The notes: generated by a model not told the origin, from the sequence alone. A stretch of DNA of 64,000 nucleotides from Methylobacterium sp. NMS14P (GCF_028583545.1 NZ_CP087108.1:1-64000); one strand, 5' to 3'; positions 1 through 8,132 are shown, numbered from the stretch's first letter. Numbers and translations: made by a program.

Positions 1-102
1 CGATCATCACCCGAACGACGCAAGCCAAAATAGGAAATCGTGCGGCTACGTACTCCGCCACAGCCGAGCTATGGCCGTCGCATCCGGCTCGTCGGGTGCC
101 CT

Positions 103-186
103 CCGAAAACCCGGTGAGCACGCCCGGTTTCGGTCTTGGTATCTTATAAGGGTTGGCCGGGTGGGCTCACGGGGTGAGCAGATCCG
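103..186 (+). repeat. Duplicated leader of the DLR/SGH small gene, copy 1
   Basis: About 84 bp here are almost identical to 43580-43664, and in both places the same small gene follows directly. The block starts with an imperfect inverted repeat (CCGAAAACCCGG ... CCCGGTTTCGG) and continues with a TATAAG-type AT-rich stretch. Conservation of the leader with the gene suggests that promoter and gene were duplicated as one unit. The inverted repeat could be a terminator for upstream transcription or an operator; the sequence alone does not decide. Confidence 0.7.
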
Positions 187-221
187 GTGAGAGGCAACTT
201 CGAGGGATGATCAGCGCAACC

Positions 222-485
222 ATGCCGGCCAGACTTTCGACCCTCGCGGACCTTCGCAAAGCAGGCATCATCAGCAGCCGGGAAATCGTCGCGGCGATCG
301 ACTGCTTCATGCGAGATCCGGCGACCGGCCCTTACCGGTTCATGAGCGGCCATAGCCTCGACATCGCAGCCATCGTGGACGCGACGCCCGGCCTCGATCG
401 GGTGGAGCGGGCTGGGCCGCAGGAAAAGACGTTCCGGAACGGGCTGGCGACCGCCCTCATGGCAGCGCGTCCGACCAAACCGTAA
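222..485 (+). CDS. Small conserved protein of a three-member local family (DLR ... GP-x-F ... SGH)
   Basis: An 87-residue soluble protein of unknown function. It is a close paralogue of 43698-43964 and a distant one of 12443-12709; all three share DLR near the N-terminus, an EI-x-AA helix, a D-x2-x-GP-x2-F segment and an SGH-x-(L/V)-D-(I/V)-A motif. I place the start at MPARLST because similarity to the 43.7-kb copy begins there; an in-frame ATG at 207 is also possible and has a purine-rich stretch upstream. The last ~30 residues diverge from the paralogue. The gene sits behind the duplicated leader at 103-186. No catalytic or membrane signature is visible. Confidence 0.7.
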   Translation: MPARLSTLADLRKAGIISSREIVAAIDCFMRDPATGPYRFMSGHSLDIAAIVDATPGLDRVERAGPQEKTFRNGLATALMAARPTKP

Positions 486-603
486 CTTCCTGCCGCTCGG
501 CATCGCGCCGATCCGTCCAAGAGGCAGGATCTTAGCGCCGCGAGTTCGGTTTGCCTGGGATGGCCCCGCGCTTTGGCGGCCGATCCTCCCAGGAGGCACC
601 GCA

Positions 604-780
604 ATGAGCGACGGTATACCACTCCTGATCCTGGCCCTCGGCACTCTCGGCGGTATCTGGTTCATAGCCGCGGCGGCCCGCAAACAGGTCGCGGACGCCA
701 AAGGCAGCCCGGAACGTTCGAACATTATCCACCATCATGGCGGTGAACCCCGGCCGAACATGGAAGGCACGGAGCATTGA
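604..780 (+). CDS. Small single-pass membrane protein, 58 aa
   Basis: A short reading frame begins MSDGIPLLILALGTLGGIWF, giving one predicted N-terminal membrane segment (about residues 4-22) followed by a polar, basic and His-containing tail. The ATG has an excellent AGGAGG Shine-Dalgarno sequence with suitable spacing, which is the main evidence that it is real. Function unknown. Confidence 0.6.
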   Translation: MSDGIPLLILALGTLGGIWFIAAAARKQVADAKGSPERSNIIHHHGGEPRPNMEGTEH

Positions 781-1032
781 GCCCCGCCAGCCAGGTGAAC
801 GACAACCGGCCCCACTGTGGATCGCCCGGCATCGCAGGCGGGCCTCCGGCACCGGCTCGCCTTGGCGAAATCCGCTACGCTGGTGGGTTGGCAGCCCAGG
901 CCGGGATAGCCCTGCTTGTGCTCGCGATCGCTTTGATTTCGGATGGGTCGTGGTAGCTAGCCCAGGTGACCTGACCGGCTGGCTTTGGACCGGGCTGATT
1001 GAGAGGATCAGCCAGGACCGAAGGAGTCGGAC

Positions 1033-1314
1033 ATGCGGCGAGGTCAGAAGACGAGCGCGGAGCAGGTGGTACTGAAGCTGCGCCAGATCGAGGTGCAGAC
1101 AGCCCAGGGCAAGAGTTTGTCACTGGCGTGCAAGGAGGCGGAGATCTCCGAGCAGAGTTATTATCGCTGGCGCAAGGAGTACGGCGGCCTCCAAGTCGAC
1201 CAGGCCAGGAAGATGAAGGACCTGGAGCGCGAGAACGCGCGGCTGCGGCGGCTCGTGGCTGACCTGTCCCTGGAGAAGCAGGTGCTGGCGGACGTCGCCT
1301 CGGGAAACTTGTAG
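1033..1314 (+). CDS. IS3-family transposase OrfA (HTH)
   Basis: A 93-residue basic protein with an N-terminal helix-turn-helix (KTSAEQVVLKLRQIE ... EISEQSYYRWRKEYGG) followed by a leucine-zipper-like coiled coil (MKDLERENARLRRLVADLSLEK), the usual OrfA architecture for DNA-end binding and multimerisation. Its 3' end contains GGGAAAC at 1302-1308, placed so that a -1 slip enters the orfB frame; the orfA stop TAG follows immediately. Confidence 0.92.
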   Translation: MRRGQKTSAEQVVLKLRQIEVQTAQGKSLSLACKEAEISEQSYYRWRKEYGGLQVDQARKMKDLERENARLRRLVADLSLEKQVLADVASGNL

Positions 1315-2174
1315 CCCCCGAGCGGTGCCGGCAGGCGGTCGACGGCATCCGGGAGAAGTACGGCCTCTCGGAACGTCACGCCTGCCGGATCGTCGGTCAG
1401 CACCGCGGCACGCAACGCTACGTGCCGACCGTGCTGACGGACGAGGATGAGCTGACCCGCGCCATCATCGCCCTGGCGTCCGAGTACGGACGCTATGGCT
1501 ATCGCCGCGTCACCGCGCTGCTGCAGGCAGCAGGGTGGCAGGTGGGCAGGGATCGGGTTCAGCGCATCTGGCGTCGCGAGGGGCTGAAGGTCCCGCAGAA
1601 GCACCGGCCGCGCAGCCGGCTTTGGCTGAATGACGGCTCGTGCGTGCGGCTACGGCCGCTCCACCGCAACCACGTCTGGAGCTTCGACTTCGTGCAAGCG
1701 CGGACCCACGACGGACGCTCGCTCCCGGTCCTCACGCTGATCGACGAGCATAGCCGGGCTTGTCTGGCGCTGAAGGTGGCGCGACGCATCAACAGCGTCG
1801 GCGTGATCGAGACGCTGGCCGACGCCATGTGCCTGCACGGCATCCCGAAGCACATCCGCTGCGATAATGGCCCTGAGATGATCTCGAAGGCGCTGCGCAA
1901 ATGGGTCGCCAAAGCTGGCTCGCAGATCCAGTACATCGCACCCGGCTCGCCGTGGGAGAACGGGTACTGCGAGAGCTTCAATGGAAAGCTTCAGGATGAG
2001 TGCCTGAGACAGGAGATTTTCTACTCGCTGAAGGAGGCACAGATCGTGATCGGTCTTTGGCAAACTACCTACAACCGCGTCCGGCCGCACTCGTCCCTGG
2101 GCTATCGGCCGCCCGCGCCTGTCAGCTACCCGGATCTGGCCTTCCGGCTACCCATGGCAGCGGCCATGCAGTAG
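1305..2174 (+). CDS. IS3-family transposase OrfB (DDE integrase core), made by -1 frameshift
   Basis: The orfB frame is open from before the slip site at 1302-1308 to 2174 and lacks an evident ribosome site of its own, so the OrfAB fusion is the likely product. An HTH_21-like segment (YGYRRVTALL) precedes an RNase-H-fold integrase core with the three acidic residues in the contexts WSFDFV, RCDNGPEM and GYCESFNGKLQDE. The wording HVWSFDFV-x4-HDGR is characteristic of the IS407 group. An independent internal ATG at 1422 exists but would lose part of the N-terminal domain. It appears intact. Confidence 0.9.
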   Translation, partial: KLVAPERCRQAVDGIREKYGLSERHACRIVGQHRGTQRYVPTVLTDEDELTRAIIALASEYGRYGYRRVTALLQAAGWQVGRDRVQRIWRREGLKVPQKHRPRSRLWLNDGSCVRLRPLHRNHVWSFDFVQARTHDGRSLPVLTLIDEHSRACLALKVARRINSVGVIETLADAMCLHGIPKHIRCDNGPEMISKALRKWVAKAGSQIQYIAPGSPWENGYCESFNGKLQDECLRQEIFYSLKEAQIVIGLWQTTYNRVRPHSSLGYRPPAPVSYPDLAFRLPMAAAMQ

Positions 2175-2209
2175 CCTCCCACTCGGCTCGGTCCAAAATA
2201 CCGGTCAGG

Positions 2210-2467
2210 TCACAGGGCTATGCGCCCAACCTCGTGGCAGCGTTCTACCTCCCAGCGGATTTGGGACAGGATCCGCCGTCGAGCTTGAGAGTCAGGAAGG
2301 TCTGCCCATAAGCGTAGCAGCTCTTTTGCACTTGTGAGGTCGCTTTCGGGCTCAGCCTGCTGGAAGAATGTCTCGGGCGAGCAGCCAAGCGCCTCAGCGA
2401 TGTGATGCAGCGCGGCCGCTGCACCCGTGCCCGGCCGATCGCTCGGATCGTCGTCTCTGCGTGTCAT
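2210..2467 (-). CDS. Small HTH-like protein whose 3' end is capped by the IS insertion
   Basis: An 85-residue protein containing HHIAEALGCSPETFF, which resembles the second half of an XRE-type helix-turn-helix. It is paralogous to 2590-2826 (same IA-x-(A/S)-LGCP/S-x-ETxx core and a C-terminal L(L/V)RLW segment), so a DNA-binding role is plausible but not shown. Its stop codon TGA is the first three bases of the IS407-group element. Removing the element and one CAGG copy restores CTG GGC TAG, so only one Gly residue is lost and the protein is probably functional. Confidence 0.65.
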   Translation of the reverse strand: MTRRDDDPSDRPGTGAAAALHHIAEALGCSPETFFQQAEPESDLTSAKELLRLWADLPDSQARRRILSQIRWEVERCHEVGRIAL

Positions 2468-2589
2468 GTTCGGGCATCCCGGAGGCCAGGCTACCTACCT
2501 CGTGGATGACGAGGCCGCTCGAACACACGTTAGATTTGCGCTGCCGGCTGATCCACGCCGCAATCAATTCTCGGGTGGGTGCCGAGCTG

Positions 2590-2826
2590 CTACCTCATGG
2601 CCACCTTGCGCACCTCGGCGAGAAGAGCTTGGCGCACAGCGGGATCCTCGATCTTAAACCAGAGCCGGACGAGTTCGGCCATCTCATTCGGGTAGGACTC
2701 GAGGTGCGCGGCCCGCGTGAGTGTCTCGACGGGACATCCGAGGCTCGTGGCGATGCGGCGAACCGCGTCATGACCACGCTGGCGACGGCTCGTGGAAGCG
2801 ACTGATCCCCATGCTGGATGACGCAT
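2590..2826 (-). CDS. Small HTH-like protein, paralogue of its neighbour
   Basis: A 78-residue protein starting MRHPAWG, chosen because GAGAGG lies six bases upstream. The core VRRIATSLGCPVETLTRAA and the C-terminal MAELVRLWFKIEDPAVRQAL align with the 2210-2467 product. The tandem arrangement on the same strand points to a local duplication. A regulator role is inferred from the HTH-like core only. Confidence 0.6.
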   Translation of the reverse strand: MRHPAWGSVASTSRRQRGHDAVRRIATSLGCPVETLTRAAHLESYPNEMAELVRLWFKIEDPAVRQALLAEVRKVAMR

Positions 2827-2936
2827 GATCGACCTCTCAGACGCGCAATTCGCTCTCCTGAACACAACTTATGTCTGTGCGGAGGATCTGCCTAGCACCT
2901 ATCGCGCGAGAACCTTCAAGCGCAGGTAGGCGTGCA

Positions 2937-3119
2937 GTGAGCATCGGTGCCGACGATGACGAGTTCGACGAGATGGTCGATGCCTGCCGCAAAGCGCACG
3001 AGATCGTGTCGGAGCACGGAACACTCGAGATGCAGGCATTCACCAAGGCGCTGCTGCACGCGTTAGCGAAAGAAGCGGCACGCCGGTCGACCTCGGGTAG
3101 GGACGGGCATGACGCTTGA
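2937..3119 (+). CDS. Hypothetical small acidic/helical protein
   Basis: About 60 residues from a GTG start (IGADDDEFDEMVDACRKAHEI ...). The reading frame is open from 2871, so a longer form is possible. The composition suggests an all-helical soluble protein ending in a basic tail. No family recognised. Confidence 0.4.
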   Translation: MSIGADDDEFDEMVDACRKAHEIVSEHGTLEMQAFTKALLHALAKEAARRSTSGRDGHDA

Positions 3120-3184
3120 TCAGGCCCCCGGATCTACGCTGCGCCACCAGACCGACGCTGTAGGCCGGCCGGGTGTCTACAGAG

Positions 3185-4192
3185 CTATTGACGCTGTCCA
3201 AGCTGCTCGAACTGCCGGATGAACCGCTCGGGTGTCGCCTGCCACCGAGCTCGCACCCGCTCGCGTTCGGTTGCCCGCCAGTCGCGCGGCGTCAATCCGA
3301 AACGTGCGCGGAAGCTGCGGCTGAAGTAGGCCGACGTGCTGAAGCCGTGCCTCTCGGCCAGGCGAGCCACGCTCCTCATCTCCAGCGGATCGGCGAGTGC
3401 ACCATGCAGTGCCAGCAACCGCTGCTCGTGCAGGTAAGCTCGAACCCCGCCTAATCGGCCGAACAATCGGTAGAGAGCCGAGCGCGACACCCCCAACTCC
3501 AACGCGATCGCGGCCGGCGTCAGATCCGGATCGGCCATGCGCGCCCGTATGTGCCGCTCAGCGAGCACAAGCAGCCCGCGGTCGAGTTCCCTTCTCTCTA
3601 AGACATCGGAGGCCCGCGAGCGGTCGAGGATGCCGCGCAGGAACGCGAGGAGTTCGGTCCGTAGCGCGGGTACCTCCGCCATCTCAGTGTGGGCGAGCTG
3701 ACGATAGAGTGCTGTCAGCCGCGCCGTCAGAAGGCGGTTACGCACGGGGTCGAAGCGCACGCTGCGCCCCTCAAGGTCTAAGCCCGACAGCAGTGCGCGC
3801 GGCACGATCAGCCCGAGTGTGTCGGCGGCAGCAAACTGCAGATCGAGGGTCCGCCTCCGATCTGACAGCGCGACGGTGCCCGGCCCGCAGGTAGTGTTCG
3901 TATCCTCGACCAGCCCCGAGAAACCGCCAGTGCGCCAGAGCTGGAACGTGATGTGATCTGGGGTGGTCTCGACCCGCCGGCGATCGCGCGTGATGTGTTG
4001 GGTGGAGAACAGCGTGCGGTTGGCGATGAGGTCGCCGAGTGGATAGACGATGGTGCTGCCGCCAGGCTGACGCAGACCGTGAGCGCTTGGGCGTATGTCG
4101 TACATCGGCGCCATGAGGCGGCGCCACGTCTCAAAGCCGACCTCTGCCGGCAGGGTGGTGGTGTCGATGTAGAGCGACGGCAGGCGCGACAT
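3185..4192 (-). CDS. AraC-family transcriptional regulator, copy 1
   Basis: A 335-residue protein with an N-terminal AraC-binding-like domain (roughly residues 15-200) and a C-terminal double HTH (roughly 215-320). The HTH includes VSRSALYRLFGRLGGVRAYL and the typical AraC tail FSTSAYFSRSFRARFGLTPRDWR. It belongs to the same subfamily as the regulators at 22240-23322 and 41249-42349, which share the LYRLF-x2-xGGV-x-A/E motif. Target genes and ligand are unknown. The following low-GC intergenic region of almost 1 kb could hold its operator. Confidence 0.9.
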   Translation of the reverse strand: MSRLPSLYIDTTTLPAEVGFETWRRLMAPMYDIRPSAHGLRQPGGSTIVYPLGDLIANRTLFSTQHITRDRRRVETTPDHITFQLWRTGGFSGLVEDTNTTCGPGTVALSDRRRTLDLQFAAADTLGLIVPRALLSGLDLEGRSVRFDPVRNRLLTARLTALYRQLAHTEMAEVPALRTELLAFLRGILDRSRASDVLERRELDRGLLVLAERHIRARMADPDLTPAAIALELGVSRSALYRLFGRLGGVRAYLHEQRLLALHGALADPLEMRSVARLAERHGFSTSAYFSRSFRARFGLTPRDWRATERERVRARWQATPERFIRQFEQLGQRQ

Positions 4193-5137
4193 GCAACAAG
4201 GACTATCGCCCCTTCGGCGGAGTCAATGCCTATAAGCTCACCAATTGCTTATCCCTTGAGATATCCACCTCCCGAAACAGTGACGCAGGGCTGATGACCG
4301 GCTGCTTGCGAGGGGCTTCCTCAGCGAAAGAGGGGCTTCGGCATGGTCCGCCACTCATGCCAAGACCAATCTTAGGATATGTCATCTGGCGTACAATAAA
4401 TCTCTGGTGCTTCTGAACTACTGCGATTTATTATAAAGCAATACTAAGAAACAATTTTGTCCAATATGTCATTTTAGCCCGAGACACGCACCCGCCGCAC
4501 AGATATTGCTCGCAGCAAGCTCTACAGCATGGAGCCACGAGGGAGGCCGATGTTTCGGATGTCCGTGTTTGCGCGGGCGTTCAGTGGCACCCTGGAGCGA
4601 TCCTTGTCCAAGCGCATACCAAAAAACCGAAAGACTGCTCGTTCCAAGCTGGGCTCCGAACAGGTCACGCCCGTTCGGCGCAGAACGCCGCCGAAGGCGG
4701 CTCCGGTCATTGCACACTCAAAAACACCCTTGGCATTTGGCGGCATGGTCCACGCGGTGATCCGTGACCGGTGGCAGTCGAACCGTCCCTTCGCGGGGCA
4801 TACAGAAGACAGTTTGCGCCGGAAGGTTCGAAGCCCGGCGATCGCGAACCACATCAAGGAGCAGGCTCAGCGCGAACTGGCGTTGCGAGAGGGCCTTATA
4901 TGGCTATGAGGCGATCGCCCACGATTGGGTTGTTCAGATCCGTGGACACCGAGCATGAGTGAAGCGGTTCAACGCACCTCGGTGAGATCGAAGCGTGCTT
5001 CGCCGACAGCAACGAATCTGTTCGATCATTGTTTATTATATTTAATTAACCAATATTGCCGCATGAATTGAACCTCCTCGCTGCGGTCCGCATAATTACA
5101 TATCTTCTATGGGCACCAAAAGCAGAGGAGATATTCG
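4193..5137. other. Long AT-rich intergenic region with unconvincing reading frames
   Basis: Nearly 950 bp lack a convincing gene. Two stretches (about 4370-4480 and 5020-5060) are far richer in A and T than the surroundings. Overlapping frames on both strands between 4522 and 4909 are open, but neither has a good ribosome site nor a recognised family; the + frame 4529-4909 (126 aa, very basic) is the better candidate. It may be a degraded mobile element. Confidence 0.5.
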
Positions 5138-5353
5138 ATGTCTCATTGCATTTTTGTCCGCGAATGTATTGGTCCGAAAAACCGCCCTCCCGTTATGCTG
5201 GCATACGACATCTCAGATCGCGCAGATGCAGAGGCGATCATCCAGAGCATCGCACAATCATATTCTTCAAACGGGATTGATCTGAGCAGTGGAGTGCATT
5301 GGTTTTATCACGGGGATAGGCGGCATGAGATCTACGCCTGGCCACAGGGCTGA
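5138..5353 (+). CDS. Hypothetical protein, 71 aa
   Basis: The protein begins MSHCIFVRECIGPKNRPPV and has a mixed alpha/beta composition with aromatic residues in the second half (HWFYHGDRRHEIYAW). AGAGGAGAT just upstream of the ATG is a strong Shine-Dalgarno sequence. The gene lies immediately downstream of an AT-rich region, a plausible promoter. No family recognised. Confidence 0.65.
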   Translation: MSHCIFVRECIGPKNRPPVMLAYDISDRADAEAIIQSIAQSYSSNGIDLSSGVHWFYHGDRRHEIYAWPQG

Positions 5354-5365
5354 TCTGCCGCCGTT

Positions 5366-5782
5366 TCACGAGCCTGATCTGCCGACCAAATTGAGGAGCG
5401 TTATGCCGGCCGCAGCGAGTACGTTCCCGCGGCCGCCCCAACGCATCGGTGGGACATGGATCACGATCGCATCGGCCGGGACTTCCGGAAGGGTGACCTC
5501 GGGCGCCTCGGCCTCGCGGTCCTGATCGCCGCCGCGCATGTAGACGACCTTGCTCCCATCGTGGTTCTCGGGCGCGGCCAGCGAGGGCTCAGCGTCGGCG
5601 CCGGCCTCGTCGTCCGCATCGCCGTCCATGCGATCGAGCACGGCGATGATGCGGTCGGCCGCGTCGAGGGCAGTCTGTGCCGCCTCCTCGAGGCTGGCGC
5701 GTAAGTCGGCCCCAGCGAGCGGCGGTAGGGCCTCCGAAGCGGTTGGTTTCGGACGCGGGGTGAAGGTGAGCACGTCGCCCAT
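5366..5782 (-). CDS. Hypothetical acidic protein, intact member of a duplicated pair
   Basis: About 138 residues from MGDVLTF; a longer form from 5815 is possible. The N-terminal half is Ala/Asp/Glu rich and probably helical. The conserved part is the C-terminal half, with DGSKVVYMRGGDQDRE and GGRGNVLAAAG. A truncated copy of exactly that half lies at 46434-46625. Function unknown. Confidence 0.6.
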   Translation of the reverse strand: MGDVLTFTPRPKPTASEALPPLAGADLRASLEEAAQTALDAADRIIAVLDRMDGDADDEAGADAEPSLAAPENHDGSKVVYMRGGDQDREAEAPEVTLPEVPADAIVIHVPPMRWGGRGNVLAAAGITLLNLVGRSGS

Positions 5783-5865
5783 GGGATCAGGTCTCAGGAT
5801 GTGATGGGAAGGCACGGCGGGATCCGGCCGGGGCGGTACGCACGGATACGGGAAGGCGGGAGGGA

Positions 5866-6429
5866 TCAGACCCCTCCGTTCCCTGTCTCGGCCTCGACAG
5901 CAGCGAGCGAGGCCAAGAGGAAATCGCCGAAAAACTCCTGCTGCGCCTTGGCTCGCCAGTCGGCGCCGAAGGTGAGTTCCGCCTGGTAAGCCGCATGCCG
6001 GACGAGCGCGGCACGGCCCTCGGCAGTGCTCGGCACGGTGGCCCAGACCGCCGCGCGGGTGGCTCGTTGATCCCGCTCGATAACCTCCTCTTGGATCCGC
6101 TCGGCGTCCGTCATGCGGCGGCCGGCGGCGGACGCGGCAAAGGCCGTCATCGCAGCCTCGGCACTCTGGCTTGAGGCGATGGCCGCGAGAACAGGATCCG
6201 GAGTGCGAGGAGCCGGAGCGTCCTCGTCCGACGCCACGGGGTACTCATCCGCATGAGCCAGGGCGAACAGCTCCCCGATGCGCAGTTCGTGGGTGATCTG
6301 GGCGAGGTGGAGCTCCCGCTCGCTGGCGATGGGCTGCAGGCGGGCGAACTCGGCCACGGTGATCTCGCCGGCCTCCATGGCTCGGAGCAGACCCCGCGTG
6401 GTCCAGGCGCCGCCTGTCGGGTGGTTCAA
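5866..6429 (-). CDS. Hypothetical protein, 187 aa
   Basis: A helical, Ala/Glu-rich soluble protein. The longest form starts with TTG at 6429; an in-frame ATG at 6378 (MEAGEITVAEF) is an alternative and neither has a strong ribosome site. It lies 84 bp upstream of 5366-5782 on the same strand, so they may be cotranscribed. No motif identifies a family. Confidence 0.5.
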   Translation of the reverse strand: MNHPTGGAWTTRGLLRAMEAGEITVAEFARLQPIASERELHLAQITHELRIGELFALAHADEYPVASDEDAPAPRTPDPVLAAIASSQSAEAAMTAFAASAAGRRMTDAERIQEEVIERDQRATRAAVWATVPSTAEGRAALVRHAAYQAELTFGADWRAKAQQEFFGDFLLASLAAVEAETGNGGV

Positions 6430-6545
6430 CTCGGGGCAGTCGTGGAGCGGTAGGGCCCGGATCGAATGCTGATGGCAGGCCGCGCGCCAGGCGGCCTTCG
6501 CCTCCGCGCTACCGGGCGCGAGCTGCGGAGTCGTGGGGCGACGGG

Positions 6546-6662
6546 ATGCGCCGACACTGGCACGAGCCGAACACTCCGCCCGCTGACGAGGTTTCAGCAG
6601 ACGGTGACCTACAGGGCCTGACGCGCTTCTTCGCGGGCTTCCGGACCAAGGATCAGTCGTGA
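6546..6662 (+). CDS. Very small ORF translationally coupled to the next gene
   Basis: A 38-residue frame (MRRHWHEPNTPPADEV ...) whose stop TGA overlaps the GTG start of the following gene as GTGA. The next junction (6913) also overlaps, giving a compact three-gene string. The start is uncertain and no function can be suggested. Confidence 0.4.
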   Translation: MRRHWHEPNTPPADEVSADGDLQGLTRFFAGFRTKDQS

Positions 6663-6916
6663 CTTACACCGTCCAGCAGCTCGCTCCCGGCAGCTACGAC
6701 GTCCTGCTGGATGGCGCCGTCGTAGCGTCCCTTGTGCGTGAAGTCGACCGCGGCGGGACAGCGCGGGAATGGCTTGTCGACCTCCTCAATGAGCTATCGC
6801 CTGCCGAGCGACCTGAGCCCTTCACGGCCCAGCAGCACGCCTTCGACACGCGTGCAGAGGCGCTGGAGTGGCTTGGCATTGAAGAGTCCGACGCAAACTC
6901 CGAGCCGACCGGATGA
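6659..6916 (+). CDS. Hypothetical protein, 85 aa
   Basis: The sequence MTYTVQQLAPGSYDVLLDGAVVASLVRE suggests an N-terminal beta-rich domain, followed by a helical acidic tail. The GTG start overlaps the stop of 6546-6662 and its stop overlaps the ATG of 6913-7077, which supports a coupled mini-operon. Family not recognised. Confidence 0.6.
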   Translation: MTYTVQQLAPGSYDVLLDGAVVASLVREVDRGGTAREWLVDLLNELSPAERPEPFTAQQHAFDTRAEALEWLGIEESDANSEPTG

Positions 6917-7077
6917 ACGTCATCATAGGCCGGATGCTCGCCATCGGCGTGGCGGTGGTGCTCGTGAGCGTCGAACGTGCGCTTGAAGCTGCGGGTTTGA
7001 AGTACGCCTTCGAGGACTGTGCCGTCGCGGCTTTCACGGCAGCCATCGTGGTGGTGGCCGCGGATCTACAGGCATGA
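6913..7077 (+). CDS. Small membrane protein, 54 aa
   Basis: The ATG overlaps the upstream stop as ATGA. The product has one or two hydrophobic segments (IGRMLAIGVAVVLVSVERAL, and AAFTAAIVVVAADL at the end). Coupling to the upstream gene is the main evidence. Function unknown. Confidence 0.55.
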   Translation: MNVIIGRMLAIGVAVVLVSVERALEAAGLKYAFEDCAVAAFTAAIVVVAADLQA

Positions 7078-7198
7078 CCGCCGGCCTTTCCATCCTCGAG
7101 AACCGCGGCGGGGCGGGATCGGGTTTCGGGAGCGGAAGGGACCAATCTGGCGCCAGCTTCGTTGTGCGTCGTCGGACCATTCCGCTCAGGGACCAAAC

Positions 7199-7438
7199 GT
7201 GCGCAGCCTGATCCTCGCTTTCGGCCTCGTTACTATCGTCGCGCCCACCTTGGCGCAGGCGCCCAACCGCGGCAACGCAGACCTACAAACCAACTGTGCG
7301 GGTGACGCCCTCGCATTCTGCGCCGGCATTGATCCGAACAGCCCGCAGATGGACGCCTGCTTTAAGAAAAACCTGAGCCGGATGTCCCCGAATTGCCGTC
7401 GTGCCATCGACGCCTACGAGAAGGCCGGCGGTAGGTAG
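7199..7438 (+). CDS. Secreted Cys-rich-repeat protein, tandem copy 1
   Basis: A 79-residue precursor starting with GTG, preceded by AGGGA at good spacing. A signal peptide (VRSLILAFGLVTIVAPTLAQA) probably ends after AQA. The mature part has four cysteines in C-x4-DALAFC-x13-MDACFKKNLSRMSPNCRRAI, matching the pattern of the cysteine-rich repeat family (PF00839). Two disulfides in the periplasm are likely. The gene at 7566-7817 is a tandem paralogue. Confidence 0.75.
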   Translation: MRSLILAFGLVTIVAPTLAQAPNRGNADLQTNCAGDALAFCAGIDPNSPQMDACFKKNLSRMSPNCRRAIDAYEKAGGR

Positions 7439-7565
7439 CAACTCGACGATCGGTCACAACCCGACTGCCGCGAAGGGAGCGAACCTCAGTTCCATCGGCA
7501 GAAGGGATAGATCACCGAGCCAAGCCGTTAGCGCATCAACGAATTCCTCCGACCGGGCATCCAAT

Positions 7566-7817
7566 ATGCGAAGCGTCATCCTGGCACTCGGCCTCATCGC
7601 CGTCGCGACTCCCGTGCTTGGGGCTCCAGATGCGTCGGCCTCAAAGCGTGGGAATAAAGATCTGAAGACCTACTGCTCCGGCGATGCGGTCACGTTCTGC
7701 AGCGGCAATGATCCGGACAGCCCGGAGATGGACGCATGTTTTAAGAAGAACATGGACAAGATTTCGGAGAACTGCCGGCGTGCGATCACGGCCTACAAGG
7801 GTGGTGGGGGCAAGTAG
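7566..7817 (+). CDS. Secreted Cys-rich-repeat protein, tandem copy 2
   Basis: An 83-residue precursor with signal peptide MRSVILALGLIAVATPVLGA and the same four-cysteine framework as 7199-7438 (YCSGDAVTFCSG ... MDACFKKNMDKISENCRRAI). The two proteins are clearly paralogous; the spacer between them is about 130 bp. They are probably periplasmic; role unknown. Confidence 0.75.
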   Translation: MRSVILALGLIAVATPVLGAPDASASKRGNKDLKTYCSGDAVTFCSGNDPDSPEMDACFKKNMDKISENCRRAITAYKGGGGK

Positions 7818-7883
7818 CGCCTCCACCTTGCTTGTGAGACAGACACCCACGCCGAAACCGCTCGGCCATAGGAGTAGACGAGG

Positions 7884-8132
7884 GTGATCACGGGCCCGCA
7901 GCTTCTCGCGGCACGGTTCTCCGTAGGCTTAGCGCCAGCGGAGCTAGCCAAGCGTGCCAAGGTGCCTCTGAGTGTCCTGGCGCGAGCAGAGGGCAGCCCA
8001 GGCGAGCCGGCCGTCACCACCGCACAGCTCAACGCTCTGATACAGGTCCTGCGCGCTGCCGGCGCCAGCTTCCCGCCTGCCGATCCGCACGTGGGCGTTT
8101 CAATCCGTGGCCCGACCGCGGGTCGCTGTTGA
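7884..8132 (+). CDS. XRE-type helix-turn-helix protein
   Basis: An 82-residue protein from a GTG start with GGAG upstream. ITGPQLLAARFSVGLAPAEL and AKRAKVPLSVLARAEGSPGE form a compact Cro/CI-type HTH, and AQLNALIQVLRAAGASF matches the usual final helix that precedes a short C-terminal tail. It is probably a small DNA-binding regulator. Confidence 0.7.
   Translation: MITGPQLLAARFSVGLAPAELAKRAKVPLSVLARAEGSPGEPAVTTAQLNALIQVLRAAGASFPPADPHVGVSIRGPTAGRC

Larger units (their letters stand above)
967..2212 (+). mobile_element. IS3-family element, IS407 group, complete with target duplication
   Basis: The element has imperfect terminal inverted repeats starting TGACCTGACCGG (left, 967) and the reverse complement at 2201-2212. 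It is flanked by a perfect 4-bp direct repeat CAGG (963-966 and 2213-2216), as expected for this IS group. Inside are orfA and orfB in -1 relation with a canonical G-GGA-AAC slip heptamer. Both ends, both frames and the target duplication look intact, so it may be active and relatively recent. Confidence 0.92.

Noticed and set aside
720..735. DnaA-box-like TTATCCACC
   Set aside because: One mismatch and located in a small coding frame, away from any initiator-like gene.
5042..5050. TTAATTAAC as a CtrA site
   Set aside because: The two TTAA halves abut; the seven-base spacing needed for a full site is missing.
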